A stretch of 28,349 nucleotides of DNA from JACPSX01 sp035288405 [NCBI: bacterium] (GTDB lineage Bacteria; JACPSX01), in contig DATEAK010000330.1 in assembly GCA_035288405.1 (NCBI GenBank), positions 1 through 28,349 on the forward strand. Reading direction: 5' to 3'. Below the pieces are notes generated by a model. The model was not told the DNA's origin and searched no databases. It saw only the letters and a program-made list of their open reading frames with translations. The number at the start of each line of letters is the position of its first letter. Position 1 is the stretch's first letter. The position numbers were made by a program, and so were the translations under genes. This document shows positions 7,670-14,789 of this stretch, piece by piece.

Positions 7670-8356
7670 TCAATGCACAATCGGAGGACCGCCGGTACTA
7701 CGCCCGCTCTGAAGCGTAAGAATGTTAAAGCGCAAAAGGTCCAGCAGCCTTCCGCATTGCTGGGAAGGATTCTCGGATTCCAGGAGGAAGTACTTTTCCC
7801 CCGGAGTGAGAGGGAGCAAAGAAGAGAGAGTATTCAGCAACGAGGTAAATCCTAGGCCCATGGAGAGCAGGTTGTCAACTGCAATTTCTTGGTCTACGAG
7901 CTTGGAATACCGCCGCATCAGAACCTCCAACTCGTTTTGAACAGCCTCCGGAACTCCTGCCTCTTCTTCGGGTGGATCGAGAAACCTCACCAAAGCCTGG
8001 CGATAACTGCGATGCAAGAGTTCTTCGACGATTTCGTATTTCTTGAGACCGCGCAGGACAATGTTATAGCGCCCGTCGGGCAGCTTTTCGGAGTGGATGA
8101 TTTCTCCCACGCAGCCCAGAGGGAAAACAGGAGGATTCCCATAGTAATTCGACTCCCACCCCTCCCGTAAGAGAGCCATACCGATAAAAGGCCGGCCTTC
8201 AAGGCAGTCCTGAACCATCTGACGGTAACGGGGCTCAAAGATATGGAGGGGGAGGAACGTTTCAGGAAAGAAAACCACATCGGGCAATGGGAAAATAGGG
8301 ATGACTTGAGGGGTCGATTTCACTTCACCGGTACTTCCCGTCTCCGGGCTTTTCAT
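7670..8356 (-). CDS. Lon substrate-binding (LAN) domain protein
   Basis: 228 residues with the N-terminal substrate-recognition domain of the Lon protease but no AAA+ or protease domain. The signature is VIPIFPLPDVVFFPETFLPL followed by HIFEPRYRQMVQDCL, then GCVGEIIHSEKLPDGRYNIVLRG, and a helical C-terminal part containing LLSSLLPLTPGEKYFLLE. Such free-standing proteins are widespread; their role is not settled. The ATG at 8356 lacks a clear Shine-Dalgarno, and a TTG at 8392 would add 12 residues. The kinase gene begins 79 bases after its stop on the same strand, so the two may be cotranscribed. Confidence 0.85.
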   Translation of the reverse strand: MKSPETGSTGEVKSTPQVIPIFPLPDVVFFPETFLPLHIFEPRYRQMVQDCLEGRPFIGMALLREGWESNYYGNPPVFPLGCVGEIIHSEKLPDGRYNIVLRGLKKYEIVEELLHRSYRQALVRFLDPPEEEAGVPEAVQNELEVLMRRYSKLVDQEIAVDNLLSMGLGFTSLLNTLSSLLPLTPGEKYFLLESENPSQQCGRLLDLLRFNILTLQSGRSTGGPPIVH

Positions 8357-8365
8357 AGGCTGCAA

Positions 8366-8392
8366 ATTAAATGAATTCAACTTCCATGTCAA
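8366..8392 (-). promoter_or_regulatory. Weak promoter candidate for the Lon-domain gene
   Basis: A perfect TTGACA (8387-8392) with TTTAAT 15 bases further on (8366-8371), minus strand. The spacer is short and the transcript would begin almost at the ATG (8356). Confidence 0.22.
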
Positions 8393-8464
8393 TGCTCAGA
8401 TGGCTCCTTCTTGCCCACTTCCGATTTTTGCGCATAGCAAAGGGACTGCCTCCCGCCCTTCGAG

Positions 8465-8650
8465 GGGGTAGCCCCCGCAGGCGATATAACGGGTTGCGCT
8501 CGATTCCTCGCGACTTAGCTAGGAAGAGTCTCGCCGCAAGCCGTTCGGGAGCCGCACCCATAGGATGGGTACCCGCATCCGGGGGTGGGCACCCCCGAGA
8601 GCTGAGGAAGGTAGCAATTCCTCGGTGACAAAACTGGGGGAAGGCAAGTT
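8465..8650. repeat. Hairpin-rich repeat cluster, family 2 copy D2
   Basis: The gap between the Lon-domain gene and glcDE holds several hairpins. GGGGGTG/CACCCCC (8581-8596) is a perfect stem with a 2-base loop. GAGGAA/TTCCTC (8604-8609 with 8618-8623), its GGTAG loop and the following AAAACTGGGGG tail match copy D1. Bases 8465-8482 are an exact 18-base inverted match to 5081-5098. The element reaches the glcDE stop codon on the minus strand, so it would form the 3' end of that transcript. Confidence 0.7.
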
Positions 8651-11366
8651 AGATGAACCCGGCAAACTTTCCAGGATTGAGGATGCGGCTCGGATCCCAG
8701 GTGTTTTTGAGGGCCTTCATGAGAGGGAAAACAGGCCTCATTTCCCCCCACACATCAAGGCCGGCTTTGATCTGATCCGAAGCTGCGGCCAGGGTCCAGT
8801 AGCCCCCCAGTTCCGAAGCTCGCCGGGACATGTCCCGGCACAACGCCAGGAGGGTTTTCGAACCGGTGCCGGAGAATTTCAAGTGCGCATAAAACACGCC
8901 AAACCCGATTTCCACGCAACAGGTAAGGGTTCCACCGCAATCACCAACCTTGTGGTCCAGTTCCCGCAGGAAGGAGAGAAGACCTTGCCCGGGAACTCCT
9001 CCTTTTACAAAGAGGGAATCCGAACCATGATCAAGGGCTTGACGGACACCGGACTCCACAAACGATTCCCACAGGTGAACTCCCTTTCCCTTCTCCGGGG
9101 AAAAAACCGGCGTCCCCAGGGCTGACTCCCTTTCTTCCAATCTACGGAGACCTGAAGCAACGTCTTCCTTCCTCCCCTGAAACGAAACAATGAGAACGTC
9201 CCCGTTTACTCCCAGCGTCTCTTCGAAAAGCTTGTCCCCCCCAGTGCTCACGGTAAGCAGGAGGTCGGGGATCAGCCGGGTATCTCCGAAGAGAAGCATT
9301 CCGGCTGTTATCGCGTCAGATAAACACGGAGCGGGCAAGACAACCGTTGCCTCTTCCTGGGGTCGGGGCGAAAGCTTCAAAGTTGCCTGAAGAATCACTC
9401 CGAGAGTGCCCAAAGCCCCGATAAAGAGCTTGGTCAAGTCATATCCCGCCACGTTTTTCACCACTCGGCTCCCGCAGCGCAGGATCTCTCCCCGAGGCAG
9501 AACAACTCGCAAACCGAGAACATGATCCCTCAAAGATCCTCTGCGGAGCCTGCCGGGAGAATTCCAGTTGCAGGAAAGAACTCCTCCCACTGTGCTCCGT
9601 GACCAAGGGTGTCCCCAGGGCAACTGAAGATGGCTCGCCGCCAAGAATCGGTGAATTTCAGAAAGAGGAGTCCCCGACCCTACGGTGAGCACCAGATCCT
9701 CCGGAGCATAATCGACAACACCGGAGAGGCGCGTCATGGACAGCAGACGGCCCGTCCCTCCACGCCAGACATTTCCCAGGAAGACCTTCGTCCCGCCCCC
9801 GACTACGAAAAGGGGAGTTTTCTTACGTGTCGCTTCCAGCAGGCAGGAAGCGACTTCTTCCTCTTGAGCCGGCCTCAGGTCTTGCGCTGCCGGATTCCCC
9901 GGACCTGGCAGGGACTCCGCGGAAGCAAGGTTCAGTCCGGCTGTCGCGGAAGATACGAGAGGAGAAGGGAGATCTTCCGGAGTTACCGGTTCCGTATCAG
10001 GAAAAATCTTGCCCGGATTGCACAACCCTGCTGGGTCGAAGATCCTCTTCAAATCACGCATCACGTTGAGCTCCGAGGGGGTATACATGAGATGCATCGC
10101 CTCTTTTTTCTCCAGTCCCACTCCGTGCTCTCCCGTGATGACTCCTCCGGCCCGGACGCACTCTCTCAGAATCTCCATCCCAGCCTCCAGAACCCGGCGC
10201 GTTTCCCCTTCATCCTGGGGATTAAAGAGAATCAACGGGTGAAGATTCCCGTCTCCAGCATGAGCTAAATTTCCAATGGAGAGCCCAAAGCGGCGTGCAA
10301 TGTCCATGACCTTCCTGAGCACTTCGGCCAATCGCGAGCGCGGCACGGTTCCGTCCTGAGTGTAATGATACGGGGCAAGGCGGGCGATGGCCCCCGCAAC
10401 GCTGCGCCGCGCATACCAGATCCGCTCTCTCTCCTCGGCGGTCCCGGCACAACGAACATCCCGGCTCCCTTTTGCCTTCAGGACCTCCTGAATCTCTTCC
10501 CGCTGAGGAGCCAAGCTTTCCTCCGGCCCATCGATCTCCACGATCAGGATCGCGGCAGAGTTCACGGGAAGACCGCTTTGAAGAGAACTCTCTATCATTC
10601 TGACGACGGGCTGATCCATGAGCTCCAGGGCTGCAGGTATGATGCCGCCCGCAATAATCGCGGAGACGGCTTGGGCTGCGGCTTCCAAGCTGTCAAAACT
10701 AGCCACAAGGGTAGCCGCCCCGGCAGGGATGTTGATCAATTTCAGGTGAGCATGAGTGACGATACCGAGGGTTCCTTCTGACCCGACCAGAACCCCTGTA
10801 AAATCGTATTCGGGATAATCACTGGTGAGACCTCCCGTCCTCACTAGAGTGCCATCAGGAAGGACAATCTCCAGTCCCAGTACGTAATGACCCGTAACTC
10901 CGTACTTGAAACAGAGGGGCCCCCCTGCATTTTCGGCGATGTTTCCGCCCAGGCAGGAAGCCCGCTGGCTGGCAGGATCTGGAGGAAAGAAGAGCCCATA
11001 GGGGGTGATCGACTTCTGCAGATCCAGGTTAATGACCCCGGGCTCTACAGAAGCTCTTTTACTCCCTGAATCAATGGAGATGGCTCTCATCCGGGAGCAT
11101 TCCACAATAATTCCCCCGCGACACGGAACCGGACCACCGCTAAGTGAAGTACCAGACGCCCTAGGCAGAAAAGGCACACGATGCCGCCGTGCGCAGTGTA
11201 CGACGGCTTGAATCTCCGCCGCCGTCTCCACAAAGACCACGGCATCCGGCATTCCCCGATCCAAACCCGCGTCACCCGAGTAGGTCACCAGAACCTCCGG
11301 ATCTGTCAAAACATCATCAGGCCTAAAAATTTTCTCCAGCTCGCGCCGGACCGGATCGGAGATCAT
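8649..11366 (-). CDS. Fused glycolate oxidase GlcD-GlcE-type FAD protein
   Basis: 905-residue protein carrying two FAD-linked oxidase halves. Residues ~1-465 are GlcD-like: FAD-binding stretch PFLPRASGTSLSGG, SCLGGNIAENAGG, GSEGTLGIVT, then the C-terminal HAGDGNLHPLILF and TGEHGVGLEKK motifs and NPGKIFP. After a linker, residues ~490-905 are GlcE-like: PLFVVGGGTK, WSRSTVGGVLSCN, VVKNVAGYDLTKLFIGALGTLGVI and a terminal NPGKFAGF. In E. coli these are separate subunits that work with the iron-sulfur protein GlcF to oxidise glycolate (or D-lactate) into the quinone pool. No glcF is adjacent. The ATG at 11366 follows a strong GGAGGAAG; an upstream ATG at 11381 overlaps the previous stop. Third gene of the SnoaL-DUF309-glcDE unit. 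Substrate is inferred. Confidence 0.9.
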   Translation of the reverse strand: MISDPVRRELEKIFRPDDVLTDPEVLVTYSGDAGLDRGMPDAVVFVETAAEIQAVVHCARRHRVPFLPRASGTSLSGGPVPCRGGIIVECSRMRAISIDSGSKRASVEPGVINLDLQKSITPYGLFFPPDPASQRASCLGGNIAENAGGPLCFKYGVTGHYVLGLEIVLPDGTLVRTGGLTSDYPEYDFTGVLVGSEGTLGIVTHAHLKLINIPAGAATLVASFDSLEAAAQAVSAIIAGGIIPAALELMDQPVVRMIESSLQSGLPVNSAAILIVEIDGPEESLAPQREEIQEVLKAKGSRDVRCAGTAEERERIWYARRSVAGAIARLAPYHYTQDGTVPRSRLAEVLRKVMDIARRFGLSIGNLAHAGDGNLHPLILFNPQDEGETRRVLEAGMEILRECVRAGGVITGEHGVGLEKKEAMHLMYTPSELNVMRDLKRIFDPAGLCNPGKIFPDTEPVTPEDLPSPLVSSATAGLNLASAESLPGPGNPAAQDLRPAQEEEVASCLLEATRKKTPLFVVGGGTKVFLGNVWRGGTGRLLSMTRLSGVVDYAPEDLVLTVGSGTPLSEIHRFLAASHLQLPWGHPWSRSTVGGVLSCNWNSPGRLRRGSLRDHVLGLRVVLPRGEILRCGSRVVKNVAGYDLTKLFIGALGTLGVILQATLKLSPRPQEEATVVLPAPCLSDAITAGMLLFGDTRLIPDLLLTVSTGGDKLFEETLGVNGDVLIVSFQGRKEDVASGLRRLEERESALGTPVFSPEKGKGVHLWESFVESGVRQALDHGSDSLFVKGGVPGQGLLSFLRELDHKVGDCGGTLTCCVEIGFGVFYAHLKFSGTGSKTLLALCRDMSRRASELGGYWTLAAASDQIKAGLDVWGEMRPVFPLMKALKNTWDPSRILNPGKFAGFI

Positions 11367-11380
11367 GGAAACTTCCTCCA

Positions 11381-12187
11381 TCAATCTCTCGGGTCAATCC
11401 CCCGGGTATCGGGGACAGACCTCATGAGCGGAATCGAGGCCCAATCGAATTGATCAGGGGCTTGCTCCCCCAGACGAGCAATCATCGCACGGCAGGCGGC
11501 AATCCCGTCCAGGAATTCCCGCACATCCAGACCCAAAAACACCGGAGCAAGAGGAGCCATCTTTTCTTCCCCCTCCCGAAGAAGTTGCAGGCATCCCCGC
11601 AGCTTGCGGGCTTGCAGACGGTAAAATCCTACGGCGATTTGGATGATCCCCTGCAGAAACTGCTTCTGCAGTCCTCGCGCCCGGAACCAGGGTTCTTCCA
11701 GGAGCTCATGAAACTCAAAGAACAGCCCGCGGTTGAAAAGCCCGCTGCCGATTTTCAAGAGCCTCTCCAGGTCCCCAAAAACGATGGTCTCATTGGGTTT
11801 CAACTCGAGGACGATGCTCCAGTAGGTATCAGAGAGCAAACGCAGGGAATGCACGGGTAGGGAAGTGTCGGCATTCCACCGAATCATGAAGGCACCCCGG
11901 TCCCTCTGGCCCTCAGACCATCGCTCGGAAGAGACCGGCTTGCCCTCGTAAACCAACTGGAGAAATTTCGGAAAAGACCGAGCAGGAAGGTTCAACCCGC
12001 AGGATCGACCCTCCTCCTCCAGTCTGCTTAGCTCGGGCTCCAAAAAATCCACAGGAACCATGGGAGAGTGCTCCCGATCTGCAATGGTACAGAACCCCAC
12101 CATCCAGAGGAGATCACCCAGCTTGACAGGAGTCGTAAGGGCATGGCAGAGCAGTTCGGCCAGGAAATTCCGTAAGGAGGACTTCAC
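11381..12187 (-). CDS. DUF309-like domain protein with unrecognised N-terminal region
   Basis: 268 residues. Residues ~145-240 match the DUF309 pattern: FNRGLFFEFHELLEEPW with the histidine-glutamate pair, then QFLQGIIQIAVGFYRLQ, a helical repeat-like fold of unknown function. The first ~140 residues, with LLWMVGFCTIADREHS, belong to no family I recognise. The GTG start at 12187 overlaps the TGA of the SnoaL-like gene (GTGA), with AGGAAG five bases upstream, which argues for translational coupling. The open frame continues further upstream but inside the SnoaL-like gene. Its stop is 14 bases from the glcDE start, so all three genes are probably one transcript. Confidence 0.78.
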   Translation of the reverse strand: MKSSLRNFLAELLCHALTTPVKLGDLLWMVGFCTIADREHSPMVPVDFLEPELSRLEEEGRSCGLNLPARSFPKFLQLVYEGKPVSSERWSEGQRDRGAFMIRWNADTSLPVHSLRLLSDTYWSIVLELKPNETIVFGDLERLLKIGSGLFNRGLFFEFHELLEEPWFRARGLQKQFLQGIIQIAVGFYRLQARKLRGCLQLLREGEEKMAPLAPVFLGLDVREFLDGIAACRAMIARLGEQAPDQFDWASIPLMRSVPDTRGIDPRD

Positions 12188-12603
12188 TGCACTTCCTGAG
12201 GCTGCTCCGGGGATCCCCACAAGAACAACGGAGAGCCATGGTGATGGACCAGGTACCAGACTCCCTCCTCTTCGATGAAGATATTTGTGGTTAAAACCGT
12301 GCTTTCCGTGAGACCTCCGCCACTCAAGGTCAGGATGTTTTCCAGACAAATCACCAAAGCCCAATCTCCCTGCAGTGTGACATGAACTTCGCCGAGCGTG
12401 AACTTAATGAACTGGGTGTTGGAAAAAATCCGGGACCAGCTCTCGCGGACCTCGTTCCAACCCTTCATCAAGGGCCATCCGGGGTGAATGCATTGGGCCC
12501 TGCTGTCTTTGACCCAAATTTTTTCCATGACCTCCAGATCCAGACTCTCAAAGGCCCGGTAAAACTGGCGATTTACCTCTTTCACCTGCTCTTCCGAAGT
12601 CAT
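12184..12603 (-). CDS. SnoaL / NTF2-like protein
   Basis: 139-residue protein of the NTF2-like cone fold (SnoaL or DUF4440 type). Seen: an N-terminal helix EEQVKEVNRQFYRAFESLD, then LEVMEKIWVKDSRAQCIHPGWPLMKGWNEVRESW, followed by beta strands ending in GVWYLVHHHGSPLF. Members range from small enzymes to ligand-binding proteins, so no activity can be assigned. The ATG at 12603 has AAGGG about 8 bases upstream. First gene of the unit that ends with glcDE. Confidence 0.85.
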   Translation of the reverse strand: MTSEEQVKEVNRQFYRAFESLDLEVMEKIWVKDSRAQCIHPGWPLMKGWNEVRESWSRIFSNTQFIKFTLGEVHVTLQGDWALVICLENILTLSGGGLTESTVLTTNIFIEEEGVWYLVHHHGSPLFLWGSPEQPQEVQ

Positions 12604-12683
12604 CCACTTACCCTTCTTGAAAATGGAAATTTACTGTAGAGGAGACCTTTCGCCTTGTCAAGGATACCCGATTTTCGTCGGAA

Positions 12684-12787
12684 TCAGTTATCAGCTTTCA
12701 GCAATCAGCTGTCAGCTCCGGAGATCCGGGTCCCCTGATTCTCTTCTCAATTTCAGGCTGATCGCTGAATGCTGACTGCTGAATACT
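12684..12787 (-). repeat. Dispersed palindromic repeat family 1, copy B
   Basis: Same family as 4984-5068 in the opposite orientation. Its reverse complement contains ATCAGCCTGAAATTG and GAGAATCA as in copy A. The arms hold repeated TCAGC steps (for example TTTCAGCAATCAGC) and pair imperfectly. It lies immediately upstream of the M24 peptidase gene. Confidence 0.8.
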
Positions 12788-12808
12788 AAGCCCTGCATGT
12801 GATATAGT
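12779..12808 (+). promoter_or_regulatory. Candidate promoter of the M24 peptidase gene
   Basis: CTGAAT (12779-12784), 18-base spacer, TATAGT (12803-12808). The -35 half lies inside the right arm of repeat copy B. Confidence 0.35.
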
Positions 12809-12853
12809 TTATGCGAGCTAGCAGTACAAATCGGTGAGGAGGCAAGTCCGGCC

Positions 12854-13984
12854 ATGAATGATTTCCAGGAGGCAATTCTGATCGTGGCGGCAAGCACGAT
12901 CAACGCGGACATGTATTACGCCAGCCGCTTTTTAGCTCCCGACCCCTTCATCTTTCTCCAGAAGGGCGCCCGCAAGTGGATTGCCGTCAGCGATTTGGAA
13001 CTGGATCGGGCTCGGGCCCAGGCAGACGTCACTGAGGTGCTCCCCTTGAGCCGCTTTTCCGAACGGCTGCGGGAACAAGGATCTCCTGAGCCGGGTCCGG
13101 TCGATCTCCTTGCAGAGATTCTAAAGGAACTCGGCATCAACTCTCTCGTAGTCCCGGCCTCTTTCGGCCTGGAACTTGCCGAGTCCCTGCGGGCCGGGGG
13201 ATATCGCGTCGACTTCAAGAAGGACCCCTTCTGGGACGAGCGTTTGCGGAAATCTCCCGAAGAGATCAGCTTCCTTGCCCAGGCGTTGCGGGCCACCGAA
13301 GAAGTGCTGGCGCTGGCCTTGGAAACTCTCCGTCAATGCACGATCCGAGACGGTCTCCTGTACCAGGGTTCCCAGCCGCTGACAGCCGAATCCCTCCGTC
13401 GCCAGATTCATCACGGCCTACTGGATCGGGACTGTGTGGCCGAGCAAACGATCGTGGCCTGTGGGGATCAGGGGTGCGATCCCCACGAGGAAGGAAAAGG
13501 GCCTCTCCTTCCCCATCAGTCGATCATTCTCGATATCTTCCCCCGCTCCCTGGCAAGCCGCTACCATGCGGACATCACGCGTACCGTCGTCAAAGGCACT
13601 CCTTCGGACGGACTCAAGAAACTTTTTGATGGGGTTATCGCTGCGCAAGAAGAAGCCTTTTCCCGGATTCGAGCTGGTGTGACGGGCCAAGAGGTACACG
13701 AGGCAGTTTCCTCTTGTTTCGAACGGCTTGGATTCAAGACCGGCGAAGTCAGCGGACGCCGGCAGGGCTTTTTCCACGGGACAGGCCACGGGCTCGGGCT
13801 GGACGTTCACGAACTCCCCCGACTCGGAAAGGGCGGAGGACCCCTGGAAGCGGGTAATGTAGTGACAGTGGAGCCCGGACTTTACTGCCCCGGGATCGGA
13901 GGAGTGCGCCTCGAGGATGTGGTGGTGGTCCGGGAAGCAGGCTGCGAGAACCTGACACGCGCTCCCAAATTTCTTCAGCTCTGA
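12854..13984 (+). CDS. M24-family metallopeptidase (Xaa-Pro dipeptidase-like)
   Basis: 376-residue pita-bread metallopeptidase, expected to cleave N-terminal Xaa-Pro bonds in the cytosol. The five metal ligands of the fold are visible: D227 (ILDIFP), D240 (YHADITRTV), H312 (GTGHGLGLDVHE), E340 (VTVEPGLY) and E354 (VRLEDVVVV). The N-terminal ~130 residues match the creatinase-like non-catalytic domain. The ATG at 12854 has GAGGAGG about 11 bases upstream. The gene is flanked by repeat copies B and C. Xaa-Pro aminopeptidase and dipeptidase cannot be told apart by eye. Confidence 0.9.
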   Translation: MNDFQEAILIVAASTINADMYYASRFLAPDPFIFLQKGARKWIAVSDLELDRARAQADVTEVLPLSRFSERLREQGSPEPGPVDLLAEILKELGINSLVVPASFGLELAESLRAGGYRVDFKKDPFWDERLRKSPEEISFLAQALRATEEVLALALETLRQCTIRDGLLYQGSQPLTAESLRRQIHHGLLDRDCVAEQTIVACGDQGCDPHEEGKGPLLPHQSIILDIFPRSLASRYHADITRTVVKGTPSDGLKKLFDGVIAAQEEAFSRIRAGVTGQEVHEAVSSCFERLGFKTGEVSGRRQGFFHGTGHGLGLDVHELPRLGKGGGPLEAGNVVTVEPGLYCPGIGGVRLEDVVVVREAGCENLTRAPKFLQL

Positions 13985-13989
13985 ATGGC

Positions 13990-14057
13990 CAGCAGTCAGC
14001 TCTCAGCCGGAAATTGGAAGAGCATCCTAAGAACTCCGCAGCTGACCGCTGAAAGCT
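13990..14057 (+). repeat. Dispersed palindromic repeat family 1, copy C
   Basis: Starts six bases after the M24 peptidase stop. CAGCAGTCAGCTCTCAGCCG and GAAATTGGAAGAGCATC match copy A position for position with few changes; the right arm GCTGACCGCTGAAAGCT is shortened. Same orientation as A, opposite to B. It ends at the stop codon of the convergent Lrp-type gene. Confidence 0.8.
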
Positions 14058-14517
14058 ATTCTTCCGGATGGGAATTGAAGTGTAGAGCGGTTTTTTCGAT
14101 GGGCGTGGAAAGGACAACGCTCGTCAGAGTCTGAGTGACCCCCTCAATGGACCGAACACGGCTGATCAGGTTCTCTAGGGTGGAGGTGTTTTCCGTTTTG
14201 ACCTTGAGCATGAAGGCGTGCTCACCGGTCACGTGGTGGCATTCCAAGACATCTATGAGTTTCCCAATTTCCGCTTCGAAGGGCCCAATTTGCTGGGGGT
14301 GGCTGACCGAGACACCGATGAAGGCTGTGATATCTTTCCCCACATTCCTGGCATCGACAATGGCACGGTAGCCTTTGAGTATCCCTTTTTTCTCCAGCTT
14401 TCGGATCCTTTCCACCACGGAAGGGGAAGACAACCCTACGGAATGCGCAATATCCCGCAGGGAAATGCGGCAGTTGTCCTGCAAAATCTCTAAAATCTTC
14501 AGATCCGTTTTATCCAT
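14056..14517 (-). CDS. Lrp/AsnC-family transcriptional regulator
   Basis: 153-residue DNA-binding regulator. Residues 1-60 are the winged helix-turn-helix (DLKILEILQDNCRISLRDIA, then SSPSVVERIRKLEKKGIL); residues 65-150 are the RAM ligand-sensing domain (GVSVSHPQQ, HHVTGEHAFMLKVK, IEGVTQTLTSVVL). Such proteins sense amino acids and form octamers or higher assemblies. It diverges from gltB across 270 bases. In E. coli, Lrp activates gltBD, so control of gltB by this protein is a reasonable inference. Confidence 0.92.
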   Translation of the reverse strand: MDKTDLKILEILQDNCRISLRDIAHSVGLSSPSVVERIRKLEKKGILKGYRAIVDARNVGKDITAFIGVSVSHPQQIGPFEAEIGKLIDVLECHHVTGEHAFMLKVKTENTSTLENLISRVRSIEGVTQTLTSVVLSTPIEKTALHFNSHPEE

Positions 14518-14564
14518 GAGTATCCCTGCCGAAGTTTGTTAAGTGAGAAGCCCCATTTGCCAAA

Positions 14565-14594
14565 ATTATAAAGGGATTTTCCCGGAAAGGTCAA
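14565..14594 (-). promoter_or_regulatory. Candidate promoter of the Lrp-type gene
   Basis: Minus strand TTGACC (14589-14594), 18-base spacer, perfect TATAAT (14565-14570), 48 bases upstream of the ATG at 14517. Confidence 0.5.
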
Positions 14595-14612
14595 GGCTTG
14601 ACGAAAAGAAAG

Positions 14613-14641
14613 TTGACCATTTCCTCATTTCATGTTATCAA
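14613..14641 (+). promoter_or_regulatory. gltB: Candidate promoter of gltB
   Basis: TTGACC (14613-14618), 17-base spacer, TATCAA (14636-14641). The two divergent -35 boxes are 18 bases apart, so one regulator bound between them could act on both genes. The gltB leader would be about 140 bases. Confidence 0.45.
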
Positions 14642-14789
14642 AAAACAACGTATTTTGGTGTGTGCCGAGAGGGGGCTTCGAGGCACCACACTCCACACCT
14701 TCGCGAGATGGATTGGCGTCGCTGGTAAATCTTCCCTTCTCTCTGCAAATTCGAGCCACAAGCCCCAAAGGATCCGGAACGGAAAGCTG

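Noticed and set aside
9609-10268. Plus-strand open frame of 219 codons
   Set aside because: Antisense shadow of the GlcDE fusion; no family resemblance.
4984-14057. The TCAGC repeats as a CRISPR array
   Set aside because: Copies are kilobases apart, differ in orientation and are internally palindromic, with no regular spacers or cas genes.
14598-14789. Longer gltB start adding 64 residues
   Set aside because: The extension overlaps the promoter, has no GltB similarity and would place the catalytic cysteine 86 residues from the start, longer than usual propeptides.
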